Positions 11,128 to 24,960 of a stretch of DNA of 64,000 nucleotides are shown here, in pieces. The position numbers and the translations under genes are program-made. Position 1 is the stretch's first letter. Each line of letters opens with the position of its first letter. A model generated the notes under the pieces. It ran no database searches. It was not told where the DNA came from and was given only the letters and a program-made list of their open reading frames with translations. Source of the stretch: Epiperipatus broadwayi (lineage: Eukaryota > Onychophora > Udeonychophora > Euonychophora > Peripatidae); assembly GCA_028023455.1 (NCBI GenBank), contig JAQFVV010006546.1:252001-316000 (forward strand). Reading direction: 5' to 3'.

Positions 11128-11490
11128 TTCAACACGAACGAGCTCCTCGGTGTTATCAGTACAAGCGTGACGCGGGTAATCACATGGTTAAGTCAACCAA
11201 TGAAAAATATACCCCTGACGGATCAGTTAAATTTGCTCACACACAAGCTATCTGTTCAACAGCATCTGCAGCGTACGGTCAATTCAACCAGTATAGTCCA
11301 CCCATCGGTTTGACTCCTGAACTTGGTTACCTGAGCAACCACATCATTCATCCCACCCCTACAATTGTTAATGGCAATAAAAGAAGTTTTTTGGGCAGAC
11401 TTATGGAATTAGAACAAGATAGCACGAATGAAGGCAAAGATGAAAAACGAATACCTTCCCCTAAGGAAGAAAATATTAATAAAACACATA
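11128..11490 (+). CDS. NR2E-family nuclear receptor, exon with end of DNA-binding region and hinge
   Basis: This internal exon encodes about 121 residues. It opens with VQHERAPR, the conserved C-terminal extension just after the second zinc finger in NR2E receptors (tailless, PNR, Hr51), which helps DNA binding. The acceptor is AG at 11126-11127 and the donor GTATGT starts at 11491. The first two bases complete a codon begun upstream, so both introns are phase 1. The remainder (CYQYKRDAGNH and onward) is a Ser/Thr/Pro/Asn-rich hinge of low conservation, ending in a charged segment. The exon is open from its first base, so the Met at 11184 is internal and not a start. The zinc-finger exons are absent from the window. 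Family membership is firm; orthology to NR2E3 rests mainly on the later exons. Confidence 0.9.
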
Positions 11491-12449
11491 GTATGTATTT
11501 ATTTTTCTCTAAACTATGTTTGATAATATATAGATAATATGAATGAGTGAGAATTTATGTGGATGTTTTTATGCATGCGTTTTCACCTGGAAAAGTATAT
11601 ATATAAGATATGTTTTTTTTTTTTTGGGGGGGGGGGGGGGGGGTGGAGGGTATAAATAAAATACTGAATCCAGTAAATAATCACTGATTATATTTTGCCT
11701 CTTTTTTATTTTTATTATTCTTATTTCGAGATGCTAGAGCATTTTTTTTTTTTTTTTTTTTTAGCAATCTTCTATAATGAATATTTTTATTAGACAGTTT
11801 TAGTTGTTATAATAATTTTCTTCTACCGATTATATGATTAAATTACTATTAGCTCTCTATATATGAGATGCTTATTCAAGAGCTTAAGATATATATAACA
11901 TTTTGTACAATAGTTAAAAGAATACACACTAATTGCCTAAAGCTGAAATTAATAATAATAAAATGAAGCCAAGTTATCTTTGAAAACATTAAGTAACATA
12001 AGAACGACCTTTATTTTAATATTACTTGGTAGCCTATAATATATAATATTTAAAAGCATCGTGGAGGAGTATAATAATTAGCGTATTCAATTACCACGCC
12101 TTCGATTTGGAAATATAGACATTTTTTTTTTGATAATTTGAAAATTTCCAAGCCAGTTTGGATTTTATTTTCAGGAATTGCCTCATAGCTAACTTAACTT
12201 GCCATTCAATTATGAATACCTAGCTAGTATTAGTTATAAGAAATTTGAGGGTGTTGTAGACATCCATCACAATATATATGTAATACAAACAAAATGTCCG
12301 TTAATTAAAAACTGTTGTAATAATAATGTATATGTATATAAAATCACTAATAGAAATTTGTGATTATAGGTCTCAAAAATAACAGAAATAGCTATGCAAA
12401 TATGTTTTTTTTCCCCTTTATTTTTTTAAATAGAAATTAAAAATGTTTG
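11491..12449. other. Start of the 33.5-kb receptor intron, homopolymer-rich
   Basis: Intron beginning at the GTATGT donor. It contains a T13-G18 run at 11613-11643 and a long T run near 11743-11762. No gene or mobile element recognised. Confidence 0.55.
11613..11643. repeat. Homopolymer block T13 then G18
   Basis: An uninterrupted T run runs directly into an uninterrupted G run, the longest G run in the window. Its length is likely to be unstable or hard to sequence. Confidence 0.9.
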
Positions 12450-14450
12450 CAGAAAGCTAGCAAACATTTCTTAGGATCTATATTTGTTTTTAAATTTTAT
12501 TTACTTTTAGGTTACTTGACTGGAAAGTCAGTTTTGTATGTCTTCTTCCCATCAACAGGAATTGTGGTGAATCTTTTCTAGTTTTATTTGAAGCTGTTAT
12601 ATGCTGTGAAATAAGACTATATACATGTAGCTTTAGAAATGTCATTAAGTTTTGATTTTTTATTTCTCTAGTTGCTGAACAGCCTTTTCTGCCAAACCAT
12701 TTAATTAAGGATCACGTGACAACAAATGTGGTCCTTTTATTCATCTAGCTTATTACAAAATTCAGTAATATAAATAATATTATATTGTTTACAATCAACA
12801 TTCATGTAGACCATGAAACAAAAAAATTTCTTTGAGTACCCTTCAGATTTTTTTTCGGAGCTAGTGTTCTTTATCAGTAAATAATTTGTCCAATAAAAAT
12901 GTACAGTAGCTGTTTCTAAAAACGATTGTTTTCTCTATAGTCTTGTATGATCTGTATGTTTATTATCTTTGGTTACACATCATATTCCTTTGTGAATTAT
13001 TTATGGACACTAGATATACTTATGTGTAAAGTTCTTGACTCTAAAGATTCCTGGGCATTCTTCAAAGATCAACAACTCCAGAACATACAATTCAACAGTT
13101 TTTAACATTCATCAGTTTGCCTGTGTTTGATACAGGTAACTTCTTCTTGCATTCTAAAAGGCAAGAATTAGATAACCAGGGAAATTATATGGTCATCTAT
13201 AATTTATCTAATTTATTATTTTTTGATAGTCCAAATTCTTATGGGTCTATTTGCAATGACACACTTGTTTTTCACTGCATTTTTAAAATTTATCTCTATA
13301 ACTTCTGGACTTGGTTTTTGGTTATCTGGAAATCTGAGTATTTAATTGGCGTAAGCTAGTTGATATCCTATTTTATAGTTTAACATATGACTATTCTGTG
13401 AATATAGGTAATGTATTTTGAAAATTCAACACCCTTGGCCTTATGTAATCTGGGATGGGTTTTTTCCTAAAAAAATATGTTCAATAATGATTTGAGATCT
13501 GTAATCAATTAAATTTCTAGCAAAATTTTCTGATACCTTTTATATGGCAAGATCTGACTACAATTCTTTTCAGCTAAGGATATAGTGAAGATGCATGTGC
13601 AGATGTATCTATTGTTAGTATAATTTCTAACTCTGTATTACAATGAAATACTAGATTAAAGTGCTATTTAATGATTTTATTAGATAAAAAGCATTCTCTT
13701 AAAATTTTCCTCATATCCATCACCTCACTTTCAGTAGATTATAAATTGGTATAGCTAATACATTTCCCTTTTTTAATGAACTTAAAAAAAAAAATTAGTC
13801 TTAAATAGATCTGTAATAGGAATTATAGGTTTTTTTAAAACTCATAAAATCCTTTACTAAATTAAGTTTGTCTTTTCTATTCAATGGGGTTTTAGTCTTC
13901 TCGGAGATGATTTAGTTATTCTGCGTTTTCATCTAAAACTTATTTTTATTTAAACTTTTTCAAACTTCTCTAAACAATCACATACTTCCTGCTAAACACT
14001 TATCATTATCTGATTAAAATATAGAATATGTTAAGTGGTTATAATTCTGAATACCAACTTATTACACTTAAAAAAAAATTAGGGTATGTGTTTGTAGTCT
14101 CCTCTTTTACAGGGATTAGATAAAAAGCTGCTCTTAGGTCTAATTTTGCAGAAAAAGAAGTGCAGATTTGGAATACATTTAGAAATTCCTTTCTCTTTGG
14201 CATTGAGTAACCATTTTTCTTGAAATATTATTCACTGTCTCCCCAAAATCTCTATGTGTGTTAGTTTCAGAATCACTACAATGGATATTTCTTCTTCGGA
14301 CTAGAGTTGGAATGAGTATTCCCTCTTTTGCTAACTCTAATAAAATTCATTTTCAGTGGTCTGTAAATAATTGGTTTTGTCTCTTCAATAATCATTAGTT
14401 TGTTTAATTTTTTTTTAAATATTTTCTTAGAACAGCTTAAATAGAATTGG
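12450..14450 (-). pseudogene. Second decayed gypsy-like pol on the minus strand
   Basis: Reading the minus strand from high to low coordinate: an RT N-terminal piece near 14400-14330 (IEETKPII then LAKEGILIPT), the RT palm motif AKLDLRAAFYLIPVKEE at about 14150-14100, a later piece near 13920-13830 (KTKTPLNRKDKLNLVKDF), and an integrase motif NGLAEKAVQQLEK at 12702-12664. The order RT then integrase is that of Ty3/gypsy. Stops and frameshifts interrupt every domain, and I could not find the Y-x-D-D box, probably lost to deletion. The plus-strand open frame at 13117-13359 is a shadow of this fossil. LTRs were not identified. Confidence 0.65.
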
Positions 14451-17400
14451 ATATTTTGATTTATTTTTATAACTTCATTTATATAATTTAAATAATTTTC
14501 TAATTATAACATTTTTTTTAATTATGTTGTGCTTTAATTTCCAATCTTACTGATATTTTTATTTACCTAATATTGTTCGAATATTCTAGCTCTCCACTGA
14601 CATGAGCCATAAGCTCAAAATCACTTTGTCTGGAAATGGGAGTGTTTTGGATAGAGATTTTAAATATTTTCTCATACCACACTTATTAATTAAGAGCTTG
14701 TTTGAGCTATTGGTATGCTCTCTGTATTGCATTTTTGTAAATACAAGCTTATAAAAGAAATGTCACGTTATATATGACTTGCTTTTTTGACTAATATTTT
14801 AATTTTATTTCTCTTTATGAGAAATAAAATTCACTATGTCACATATCTATGTTATTTGTATTGAACTCTAGTATACAGTTTGTCTAATTTAAATGATTGA
14901 TAATATTTTCTAAACTCTGTTGTATTCGATTCCCTTAATAATTTATGACTTATGCAATTAATCCTGTATATTATGCCATTTTCTTCTCTTTTTTTGTTAA
15001 AAAAAAAAATATTCCTGTTTAACTAAAAGTATAAACTTCACAAATTTTTTAAGTAAATAAACATTAATTGAAAAGCTGATATATATATATATATATTCTA
15101 ACCTCCCCCCGCGTGTTCTCACCCCAAAATATATTGTTTACTTATTACGAATATTACGGGTTCTAGCTCAGTTAACAAATAAATAAATGAAATATTCAAC
15201 ATTAATTAAAATGATTACTAGCTCTAATTTTAAAATACAAATACGGTTCAATTTTAAAAATGAATTAACAAATATTTACTATTTTCATGAGACATGGAGT
15301 GACAATACGGGGAACGAGATAGACTACATTGAGACATTATCCACACGATACTACCTCAATGGCATAAGAACACTATCCCCTTTTTACTATACCAAATAAC
15401 TAACTCATAGTATTCTTACGACTTTCTAAGCTCTATGCACTACGATTAAAATAATAATCATATCTTAATCTTCTTTATAACAAGAATCTAGCTCAATTAA
15501 ATAAAATGAAGTAAAATAAAATAAAAATCTCAGGTTCAGAAATTGTATTCTAACTAATTTAAAATTACGGTAGTAAAATATGAAAAGGGAATTTTATGTC
15601 ATAATCTACTACACAGCAACTAATAATAATAAAATAATAATAACAATAATAATATAATATAATCTTATTTCTTCCTAAATAAAATAAATAAATATGTACG
15701 TGGTAGTATTTTAATAATCTGACAACAGAATACGTGTGGCAACATTAGCATATAATTTAATGTAATATTGTGGCAACCGACTTATGACCAATAAATAATA
15801 TAAAATTATGATCTTTTAATTTTAACATACCAATAAATTCTCAAAATTATTATAACACTTTTATGTTTACCTTTTGTGCAAAATCTATATGTCTGTTTCA
15901 ATTATAAATGTATCGTGATTTCATGCATCCATGTGGAGAAATAACAACTCGGACACAAAAACTTTAAAATAAATTTTAAAAACAAAGTTTATTAACAACA
16001 TAAATAAATTAACAATATTTTTACACTATATACATTGGATATCCCTTACTTTCATATCTCAACTTAATTTATTAGTTTATAAAATGAAATCAAAATAATA
16101 TTTACTTTTCCTAGTTAAATCTTATTTTTTTTTTAAAACACTTAAGAAAATACAGTATTATTACTTGATTTATTATTATGGTTAGCTTATTACAAAATGC
16201 ATTTCTTATATGATTATCACTAACACTTTGCATCCCTAATATTATTAAAATTATATTTTTTTTTACAAAATTTTACATTTGTAATAAAATTCTACAAAAT
16301 AACAAATTTTAGTTTTATATTGGTTGTATGGAATCTTACAAAGTCAAAACATTGTTCTACATTCGGTATTAGGTTTTTATTGTTCATTATCCGATGTTTA
16401 TTAATCCTAATATTCTCATTCAAGCCTTACTTCGGATGATATAATTATAACTATTAATATACCATGCACAAGTATATGTTTATTGTACATTATTGGACTA
16501 TTTTCTTAATAAATATGCAATACTTATTTTCTAAATATTATTAAAAAAAAATTCATTCAAATTTTATTATCACTTTTAAAATACTTGGTTTAGATTTCTT
16601 TTCAAAATCTTATATTCATTTCTGAATTAACTTTACAATGTATTATATGATTCTTTCTCTCTTTATGATATTTTGGACTTTCAATTTTAAAGTTACACAA
16701 TTCTATACATTCCAGCAAATAAACTATTCTTACATAAACGATAACATATCTTCAGTTCTATTTTATTCATTATTTCTTTGAAAATATCTTTCTGACCGAT
16801 GCAGATTCACAAAATAAGGATAGCGAAGATAGATGCATAGGATCAAAATACAACTAGAATATTACTCGTCATATATCTTGACAATCATGGCACAGTGAAT
16901 TAAAAGACACTATAGAGGAGTGACCTTTATCTGTCTACCAACCTCTATTATAGGAACGATGTTAAAGCTATTTCTTCAGCTTTATTATAACATCCAAAGT
17001 TTAAAGATATGCAAAAACACTGTCCAAACTATATGTGTTCAGTCATAGGGCTTAGTTAACTATACTGAAATCACACAAAACTAAATATGATCCAAATCCT
17101 TTATTTTTCCTATTTCTTAAAAAAAAAACATCATCTTGGTTTCCTCTCCACTAGTACTTCCAAGTCACTATCCGATCTTATTTCTCAAGATTTTTTCTAT
17201 ACTGTACATCGACAAATACATATCTGCATTACTAACAATAATAAAATTCATTTATTTTAAAACTATTCCACTGTTCTATAAGACAGCTTGCTTACTACTT
17301 TCCTCCGTATATTTAGTCATACAAACTACTTAAATATCTGAATACTTTATTACATGAAAGTTCAAAAGAATCACACAATTGTTCTGTTAAATTATATTAT

Positions 17401-20130
17401 TAATATACTTTAAATAAATTATTGCATGCATATTCCGAATTACTCCTATCTCATTATATGTTAAAAATGTTGTATAAAATGTGTACATATAATTTAAACT
17501 TTCACACTTCATTCTTAGGTCAATAGATGATCTAAAAAAAATACATTATGCATTATAAATAACTATTAAAATTACCAAAACGACCTTTATCTCCTCGATC
17601 GCGTTCCGTAGGCTTCACCATCCATTTGATCCTTGTAGATATAAGATTCACATCCATACACTTTATTTTTAAACAATATTTTTATAATTTTATCAAGCTA
17701 TTATATTTAAATTTTAATATTACTAAATTTATGTTTATATGTTTTCCCTAATCTCACATAACATTTTATATTCTAAAATAAATTAGTAAAAAATATTTAA
17801 ACTATATTTACTGTACTCCTTCATCAAATTTTTCTTGAAAACCGTTCATATTAAAGCTAAAAAAAAAATGTTTATTATTTCTTCTTCAGTCACTTAATGT
17901 TCTTCTCCCTACTTGTTCAATTTTAAGGCAAAACAATTATTGCTCTGTTTAATAAATATTCATAGATGACAATCCTTGGTTTTTTATAATATTTAATACA
18001 ATTATTAATTATGATATCAATTAATCCCGTAAAGAAAATGTCTACATATTCTCTGCTAATATTTCTTGCTAATATTTTCCCGCGCAACTTTTATGATGCA
18101 TCTTCTCAGTACTTTGATTTAAATATTTAGTAAATTTTTCTGTCTCCATGGATCCATTTTCATTAAGTAATTTAAATTTCCATTTTCCTAATCTCTATCT
18201 TTATTAAGCGTTTTTATAATGAACACTTTATAATATTTTAATTCTTCTTAGATAAAGTTTTTTTTTTTTTCCTTTTTTAAAAAAAATAATGACTCTTTCC
18301 TATCATTATTCGGTAATTTTTCCTTTCTTTTAAAGTTCTGGTAACTATATACTTTGTAATGTTTCCTTTAAAAAGGACAAACATTCTTTCTCTGTTATAA
18401 CTTTTACATAATTTTTTCTTTATGATATACGTATCTTAATTTTTCCATAGAGAAGAATAAAATAACTTCAGAGTAGCCTTATAAATTTGTGCGTCATAAT
18501 TTTTCCTGACGGCAAATAACTTCTCTTTTAAGTTTTCCGTATAGCGTCCAAATTATATTCCTCTGAGTTACAATAATAAGTTTCTGGTTGAGCATAAATA
18601 AAGCTGTATCAAGGCACTTTACAAATATTTTTCCTTTATCATAACTTCTATATACTGTTTTCTGTAGTATTTCCATTTTCCTGTAAGGTTTTGGCTAAAC
18701 TTGAATAAAATCACTAGTAAGAAAACTTTTAAAAATTATCCCTCCATGTAAAGGCAGTTCAAAATATTATATTTTAAAAAACTTTTAAAATAAATATAAA
18801 ATTTTAAAATTATATTACTTTTCTAGCTTACGATCTTATCCAGCTAAAAAAATATGTTACTCCCTCCTTCACTTACACATTACTTTCTCTCGCTCCATCT
18901 AGTTCTTATATTTTGTCTGCTAAAATACCTCCGTTGATTGGTTAATGACTTTTTTAGCGCGAACAAATTTACACATTTTTAGTTTTATAACAGACTAAAT
19001 TTTTCAAATAAGACATTTATGACGTAATGATTTAAAATATTACTTAAAATAGTATTTTTAAACTCAATTATAGTTTTATCAAAATTATTTAAACTTTAAA
19101 ACAATTATTAAAATAACATTTAATATCTATTTTAATATTAATATTTAATTTATCTTGTTTTTATTTAAATAAAATATTTAATTTTTTTATTAACTGTATT
19201 CAACTTTTAAACACTACTTAAATATTACATCATTTAAACATTTAAAATAACTATTTAATATTTCAACATTCATTTCAACGATAGACAGCAATTACATTTA
19301 GTTCCATAATTCACAAACTTTATTATTATATTCTAACAAGCGTGTGTGTGAAGGTATATAATATACAGTCACATGATTACTAACTTTATCAGATGATTTT
19401 AATTTACGTCTCGGTCTAAATTACCAAAACTGATATATTTTATAAAATTTTGAACAATAATTTAAAATTGTAGAACTAAATATAATTCTCACCATCCTAA
19501 AGTTTATTTAAAAATATAGTAGATTAAATTTGAATATTAATTATAATTATAATATTGCATATAGCATTTATTTAATTTATTAGTTTTAAAACATTACAAT
19601 TGGATTGTTAATATACTTTTAACTATTTATAGCTGTATTATTTTATATGACCAGCTTTTACAACCATAAGCAAGGATATAATTAAGCTTTATTTAACTGT
19701 TTTCTTTTAAAATAATCCATTACACTTTTATATACCAGGTATTTTCAGCCTTAAATTGTACTATAAGATCTAATCGATCATACAATTATCAATATATTAC
19801 ACAAACGTATTTTAAAATTTAAAAATTTTTTAGCAATTGACCATTCTACCCTATTATGACCTATAGATAAGGGCACAATATATATATATATATAATGGAT
19901 TATCTGAACAAAATGCTTAACTACAATTGAAATATAATATTGTAGATATATTAAGCACTTGTAGATCTAATATGTATAGATATAATAACCTAATCTTCAG
20001 CTTTACAAAAGTTACATAAAAATCTGTGTATATGATCAAGATTTCAATCAAGAAATAATTTGGATTGATGTTAAAATGATTCCGGGAAATGAAAAAGTAC
20101 AGATCATATAATTTTTATGTATTTTTTGTA
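14451..20130. other. AT-rich intron with unassigned GC-richer islands
   Basis: No gene recognised. Islands of higher complexity occur at 15100-15180, 15280-15375, 15930-15965, 16800-16990 and 17580-17640 and may be gag or LTR remains of the minus-strand gypsy element. Around 18240-18680 is a T-rich stretch in which TTTTTCC followed by ATAACTT-like words recurs irregularly. I cannot assign any of these to a family. Confidence 0.4.
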
Positions 20131-20134
20131 AAGC

Positions 20135-20620
20135 TAATCTATAACGAGTTATTTATTTATTTAGCGCTATGTTTTTAAACTGTAATAATAATTAGAGATC
20201 ACTTTGCTACACACGTGCTTTATAGATTTAAACATTTAATGAATACTCTCCTTTCCAAACACAAGATAAAGTCTTTTGAAAAGGTAGAATGAATCCACTC
20301 TATTTTTTTAACCTAAACATATATGTATAGGCAAATTTTAAGCATTTGGAAATGAGAGTGTGAAGATATTAAATAATCACTTTCAATTCTTTTTATCATG
20401 TTTTAATGAATGAATGACACTTGGGAAATTTTTGCTATTCATGATATGTGATTATTAGATGAAATATTAAATATATATAAAAAGTTATTTATTTATATAG
20501 CACTATGTTTATAAACTATAATAATAATTAGAGATTACTCAACTATACATGCACTGTATAGATTTAAACAGTTAATGAATAATCTCTTTCCAAACATAAG
20601 ATAAAGTCTTTTGAAAAGAT
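20135..20620. repeat. Two direct copies of a 145-bp sequence
   Basis: 20135-20280 and about 20480-20620 share GTTATTTATTTAT, AATAATAATTAGAGAT and AAGATAAAGTCTTTTGAAAAG-type blocks in the same order. They diverge by point changes, with about 200 bp of AT-rich sequence between. No coding potential. Confidence 0.75.
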
Positions 20621-20639
20621 ATGAAGAAATATCCTTTTA

Positions 20640-21584
20640 TGAGCAACTATTATTTAAAAGTAATATGAATGAATAGATGCTAGCTTTTACCTAAAATGGA
20701 AAATCAAAACTGATTCATATTTCAAAAAATTAATAAAATCACCACAGACAATTAAATATGACTATTGTACACTTTTTACTGTTCGTATTCAGTCTTTAAA
20801 ATATACATAACATCCATTTTGGAAGGATAAAATATTCTGATGGTTTATGTAAGAAGCAATTTTGGTGCCCCCTTTTTTTATAAATAAATTTGGCATTTTT
20901 CCATAAAATTTTATCAATAAACTGCCCTGGTCCATGGGCAGACAATGTTGTTTCTTATCCCTCCATTTTGTTAAGTCAACTATATACTTTTAAAGTAGTA
21001 AAAAAGGAAATCATATAATGAAATTTATTTGTGCTTCTAGTTTAAAGCAAAAACAAAAAAGAGAAGTATGAGTTCAAACTTTTCAGTCCTATTTATAAGA
21101 GATTTCTTTATTGACATCAGTATAGCTATAGTATTAGTCTATATTCACTCTTTTAATTTTTCTCAAATTCACCATCTTGAAATTTAAAAAAAAATTATAA
21201 CAAATATAATTTATAACATATCTTCTGTTTGAATGCAATAAATATAAAAATATGTAAATTGTTAAAAAGAGCAAATATGAAGGAATGTAATAAAGCTGCA
21301 AATTTTGAAAGTTAAATGTTAAAATGACATTTTCATAATATAGCTTCATCACATTTGCCATAAAATGCTGGGAAAAAAGATACATAACATGACTTACCTG
21401 AGATAATTTTTCAAGCAGAAATGGTTAAAAGTGGATCAATTCATGACTCTCATTTTTACTTGCAGACTCAGATCTTGTCCTTACTTTCAGAGTATCTGTT
21501 AGAAATACGTTTGATTTTAATGGAGACAAAAAAAATAACAGTAAGAACAGTGCATGAAATATTATGCAAAGAGAACTTTAGTAA
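20640..21584. other. AT-rich intron, nothing recognised
   Basis: Only short chance open frames and homopolymers. Confidence 0.5.
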
Positions 21585-22480
21585 ATTGTAATATTATATA
21601 TACATCACTTTAAAATGATAAAATAATAATAAATAAATATGCTACATACATATAAATAAGTGAAGTTTCAAATAAAATGTTATAGCTTTATAGTTGAGTT
21701 GCTTTCCCGGCAGTCTTTAAAACCCCGTAATCATAGCTATTTAATATATAATGAATGATAAATAACATTTTTTTAAAAATGTGTGTAAATATTCTATATA
21801 AATTATATATAAATTTAGTAGAGAAGAAGGTGGGTTCCATCTTTTTCTCATAGTTCTGGCTTGTGTTTTTGAATTGAGAGTTCCATGTGTAGTCATTATT
21901 ACATCTGATTGGCTGTCACATAAGCATTTTTAAAGTGCTTCTGTAGAAGGTTTTAGCCTTTTACATTATTATATCATCTGCTTGTGCTTAATAAATTTAA
22001 TATATTTACATTTGTTACTATCATTTCATTAGATTTGAAAATTGCTTCATAGTAAATCGAAAAATTTCACATTGTTTATTTATATATAACGTTTAGGGGA
22101 TTAAATGTGAAGGTCTTTCACACTCTTAGTTCAAAATTCTTGAGTTTGGCTTATTTATATATAAATTTAAGTAGAGAAGAAGGCAGGGTTCCATCTTTTT
22201 CTCATAGTTCTGGCTTGTGTTCTTGAAATGAGAGTTCCATGTGCAATCATTATTACATCTGATTGGCTGTCACATAAGCATTTTTAAGGCACTTCTGTTG
22301 AAGGTTTTAATCTTTCATGTTATCATTCATTATATATAAATAGCTATGATTACGGGGTTTTAAAGATTGCCCTGAAAGCGGCTCAGTTATAAAGCTATAA
22401 AATTTTATTAAAAATTTCACTTATATATATATATATATAGCATATTTATTTATTATTAAATTGTAATATATGAAAAAATA
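21585..22480. mobile_element. Long-TIR fold-back element with internal direct repeats
   Basis: Inverted arms of about 150-180 bp: left about 21585-21765 (AAAACCCCGTAATCATAGCT) and right about 22335-22480 (AGCTATGATTACGGGGTTTT). Between them are two direct copies of a 175-bp block (21800-21975 and 22155-22330) sharing GAGAAGAAGG, TTCCATCTTTTTCTCATAG and CTGATTGGCTGTCACATAAG. It has no transposase, so it resembles a MITE or fold-back element with duplicated centre. Confidence 0.7.
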
Positions 22481-22644
22481 TAATTTATTATTATATTATT
22501 GAATAATGGGGAGGGGGGACTTAATATATCTATTCTTTTCAAGTAAAAAGTGTACTCGGAAAAAAAAAATCAAACAAATAAAAATTTCTGTAAAATAAAA
22601 TGAATAAAAACAAAGGAAATCAATAAACATCAAAATAAACAAAT

Positions 22645-22835
22645 TTATTATGAGCACTGAGTATACATATGTGTGGGAGATGATGATCTTGACCAAATGT
22701 TGAGGGCTGGTTCAGCATGAAATATGTGTATCTGGGATCATTTATCCTTTTCACATGTGTGTGGTCATGTGTATCACTTGTATGAGATAGAGTAGATGGA
22801 TTGAGGGCACTTGAAAGTCCATGTTCAAATACCCT
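22645..22835 (+). repeat. Small dispersed element with hammerhead-like hairpin, copy 1
   Basis: Shares GAGCACTGA, TGTGT(A/G)-GATGAT, GACCAA, GCTGGTTCAGCA, TGTGTGTGGTCATGT and CTTGAAAGTC in order with the minus-strand copy at 36673-36835. The hammerhead-like core is decayed here (GTTGAGG instead of CTGATGAG), but GAAA after stem II is present. Confidence 0.6.
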
Positions 22836-23282
22836 TTATTACAGTGATCTATAATTGACATGATTTTATAAATTTTATCATGCTCTTTACTAGTAATTGG
22901 TGGCATGTTTTTTATTATCATTGAAATATAAATTACCTAAAATTTCCATAAATCGATTTTGGGTCATAGCTTTAGCAAGTCCCTGTTGATGCAGTAATTC
23001 ATTTCTAGACCAAATGAATTTGAATCTAGTCATGCATGACATACTGCAAACATTCATTACCATGCCTAAAAATGCATTCTATTGCTTTCAACACATATAT
23101 ATTCACATAATTTTTTTATCAAAACAAATAAAAAAGGCAATACTCATGGGTGGTGGGAAAATATAGTTCTGGAGATTTCGTAAATGTTACCAGGAATCGA
23201 ATCTGAATCAGGTTGTGCTGAAAGCCTTGGCATAGACTCAGAATCAGAACTGCAATAAGCAGTAAGTGAATCCTCTCACACT
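22836..23282. other. AT-rich intron, nothing recognised
   Basis: No feature supported apart from the fold-back beginning at 23283. Confidence 0.4.
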
Positions 23283-23490
23283 TATTACTATTCAACAGCC
23301 AATCAGATCGTAAATAAAAGACAGAGAATTTAACAAGAAGAGGCCGGTCCACCCTCCTCTTTACTTGTCTTTCTATATATCCAAGCCAGTCTGAAGTATT
23401 TAGATCTTAAAGCATGGACCACCCTCTTCTTGTTAAATTCTCTGTCTTGTATTTATGATCTGATTGGCTGTTGAATAGTAATAAGCATGA
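23283..23490. repeat. Fold-back repeat with arms of about 70-85 bp
   Basis: The left arm 23283-23350 (ATTCAACAGCCAATCAGATC, then AGACAGAGAATTTAACAAG) is the reverse complement of 23405-23490 (CTTGTTAAATTCTCTGTCT, then GATCTGATTGGCTGTTGAAT). The loop is about 55 bp. It shares CTGATTGGCTGT with the element at 21.6-22.5 kb. Confidence 0.8.
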
Positions 23491-24960
23491 GAGGTTTGCA
23501 GTCTCTCAATTTAATTTCAATACTGTTTGCATTTTGTAAAAATAAGTAAGTGAATCCATTTCTGTGAAAGAACTTTTTTCTGGTGACTAAATCGAAAATA
23601 TGAGAAAAAAAATTAAGAATTGCATTTTAAAAAAAAAATAATAAAAAAAATCGAAATTTTATCATAGAAAAAAATATGCACATGTTTTTGAAGGCAGCAA
23701 GATGGCAGAGAGAAAGAAATGAGGCTCATAAGTGTGAGATTGACTGATTCCATGCAAAGTCAGTAATTACATTAAACTTACACTGGGGTATATTAAGTGA
23801 TTTCTAGTAGCACTAATAAAAAATATTATTACATAATAATGACAAAAAAATCATTTCATATTTATTATATATAATAAAAATTTATGTTTTTAATATACAG
23901 GTACTAATTTTTATTTCAACAAAAATTAAACAATCTACATCACAGTTTCAATATATTACACTGGAAATATATTTTTATACATATTTTCTAGTATAATAGT
24001 AAACAAATAAAAAAGACAAACACAATATTTAAAATATTAAAAAATTTATTTGTAGGATTTATAATGTACTATTGTGTATGCAGTAACAAAAATGAAACAC
24101 ATAACAAAAAAAAAAAACAATTTCATCCAAACCATATTCTTTATTATTCACATTTATTTTTCTTTTAAAAATGAATAAAGTCAACTTACAATCTTATAAT
24201 AGAATTAATAATAAACAATTTCATATTAATTTTATTGTTGACATAGCAACACAGTTAATATTTCATAAGTTAACATATTCTTTATCCTAGAATCAAGTAA
24301 GAAATAAAGAAAAAAAATATGACTGACTTCTTACCATATACTGAAATACATTTTCAATTTCAGTAGGCATAGTATGTAAACATGGGTATGAAATTATTAG
24401 ACATTAAATGGCTATATAGCTATTTTTTTTAATAAATGATAAAAAAAAAAAAAAGAAAAACTGTTAAACTTTTCATCCATTAACATTTGAATAGTCTAGA
24501 AAGCATTGTTTTTTGGTTCACTATCTGTCTATGAAGACGTTTGAGGAGGAATTTAGCTTGTAATGACTGTTTAATATGCAAATATAAATATAAACCCCAT
24601 GTAACTTTATGTCATTCCACAAATGGTGAACAAAAGTATTAATATTGTTTTAAATTTTATATTATAAATTAGCTGAAAACTATTGAAATCTATAATGCAA
24701 TTTATTTTATTAACTTTAAATTAAAACCATTTATGTTTCAACTTTTTAGAAATAGATTCAAGATGAAATAGCTTTTAATAAATTTAATTTTTTATAAGTT
24801 ATTATAAATATTTTACTTTCCTTTTTTGATCCTTTTTACTCTCTTTCTGCCATTCTTCTTACTTTTTCATACTTGTATAATATTGTCATCCATATTTATT
24901 TTATCAATGAACAAGTAAAAAGAGATTATCAAAATATTGTTAAAGTGTCTTATTTTATTG
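23491..24960. other. AT-rich intron, nothing recognised
   Basis: A/T runs and chance open frames only. Confidence 0.5.

Noticed and set aside
11184-11537. 117-codon frame starting at Met 11184 as a stand-alone gene
   Set aside because: It is the receptor hinge exon. The frame is open upstream of the Met to a good acceptor, and its end runs into the intron past a GTATGT donor.
13117-13359. 80-codon plus-strand frame
   Set aside because: It lies over the minus-strand gypsy fossil and has no motif of its own.
18494-18676. 60-codon minus-strand frame in a T-rich stretch
   Set aside because: Chance frame; no family resemblance seen.
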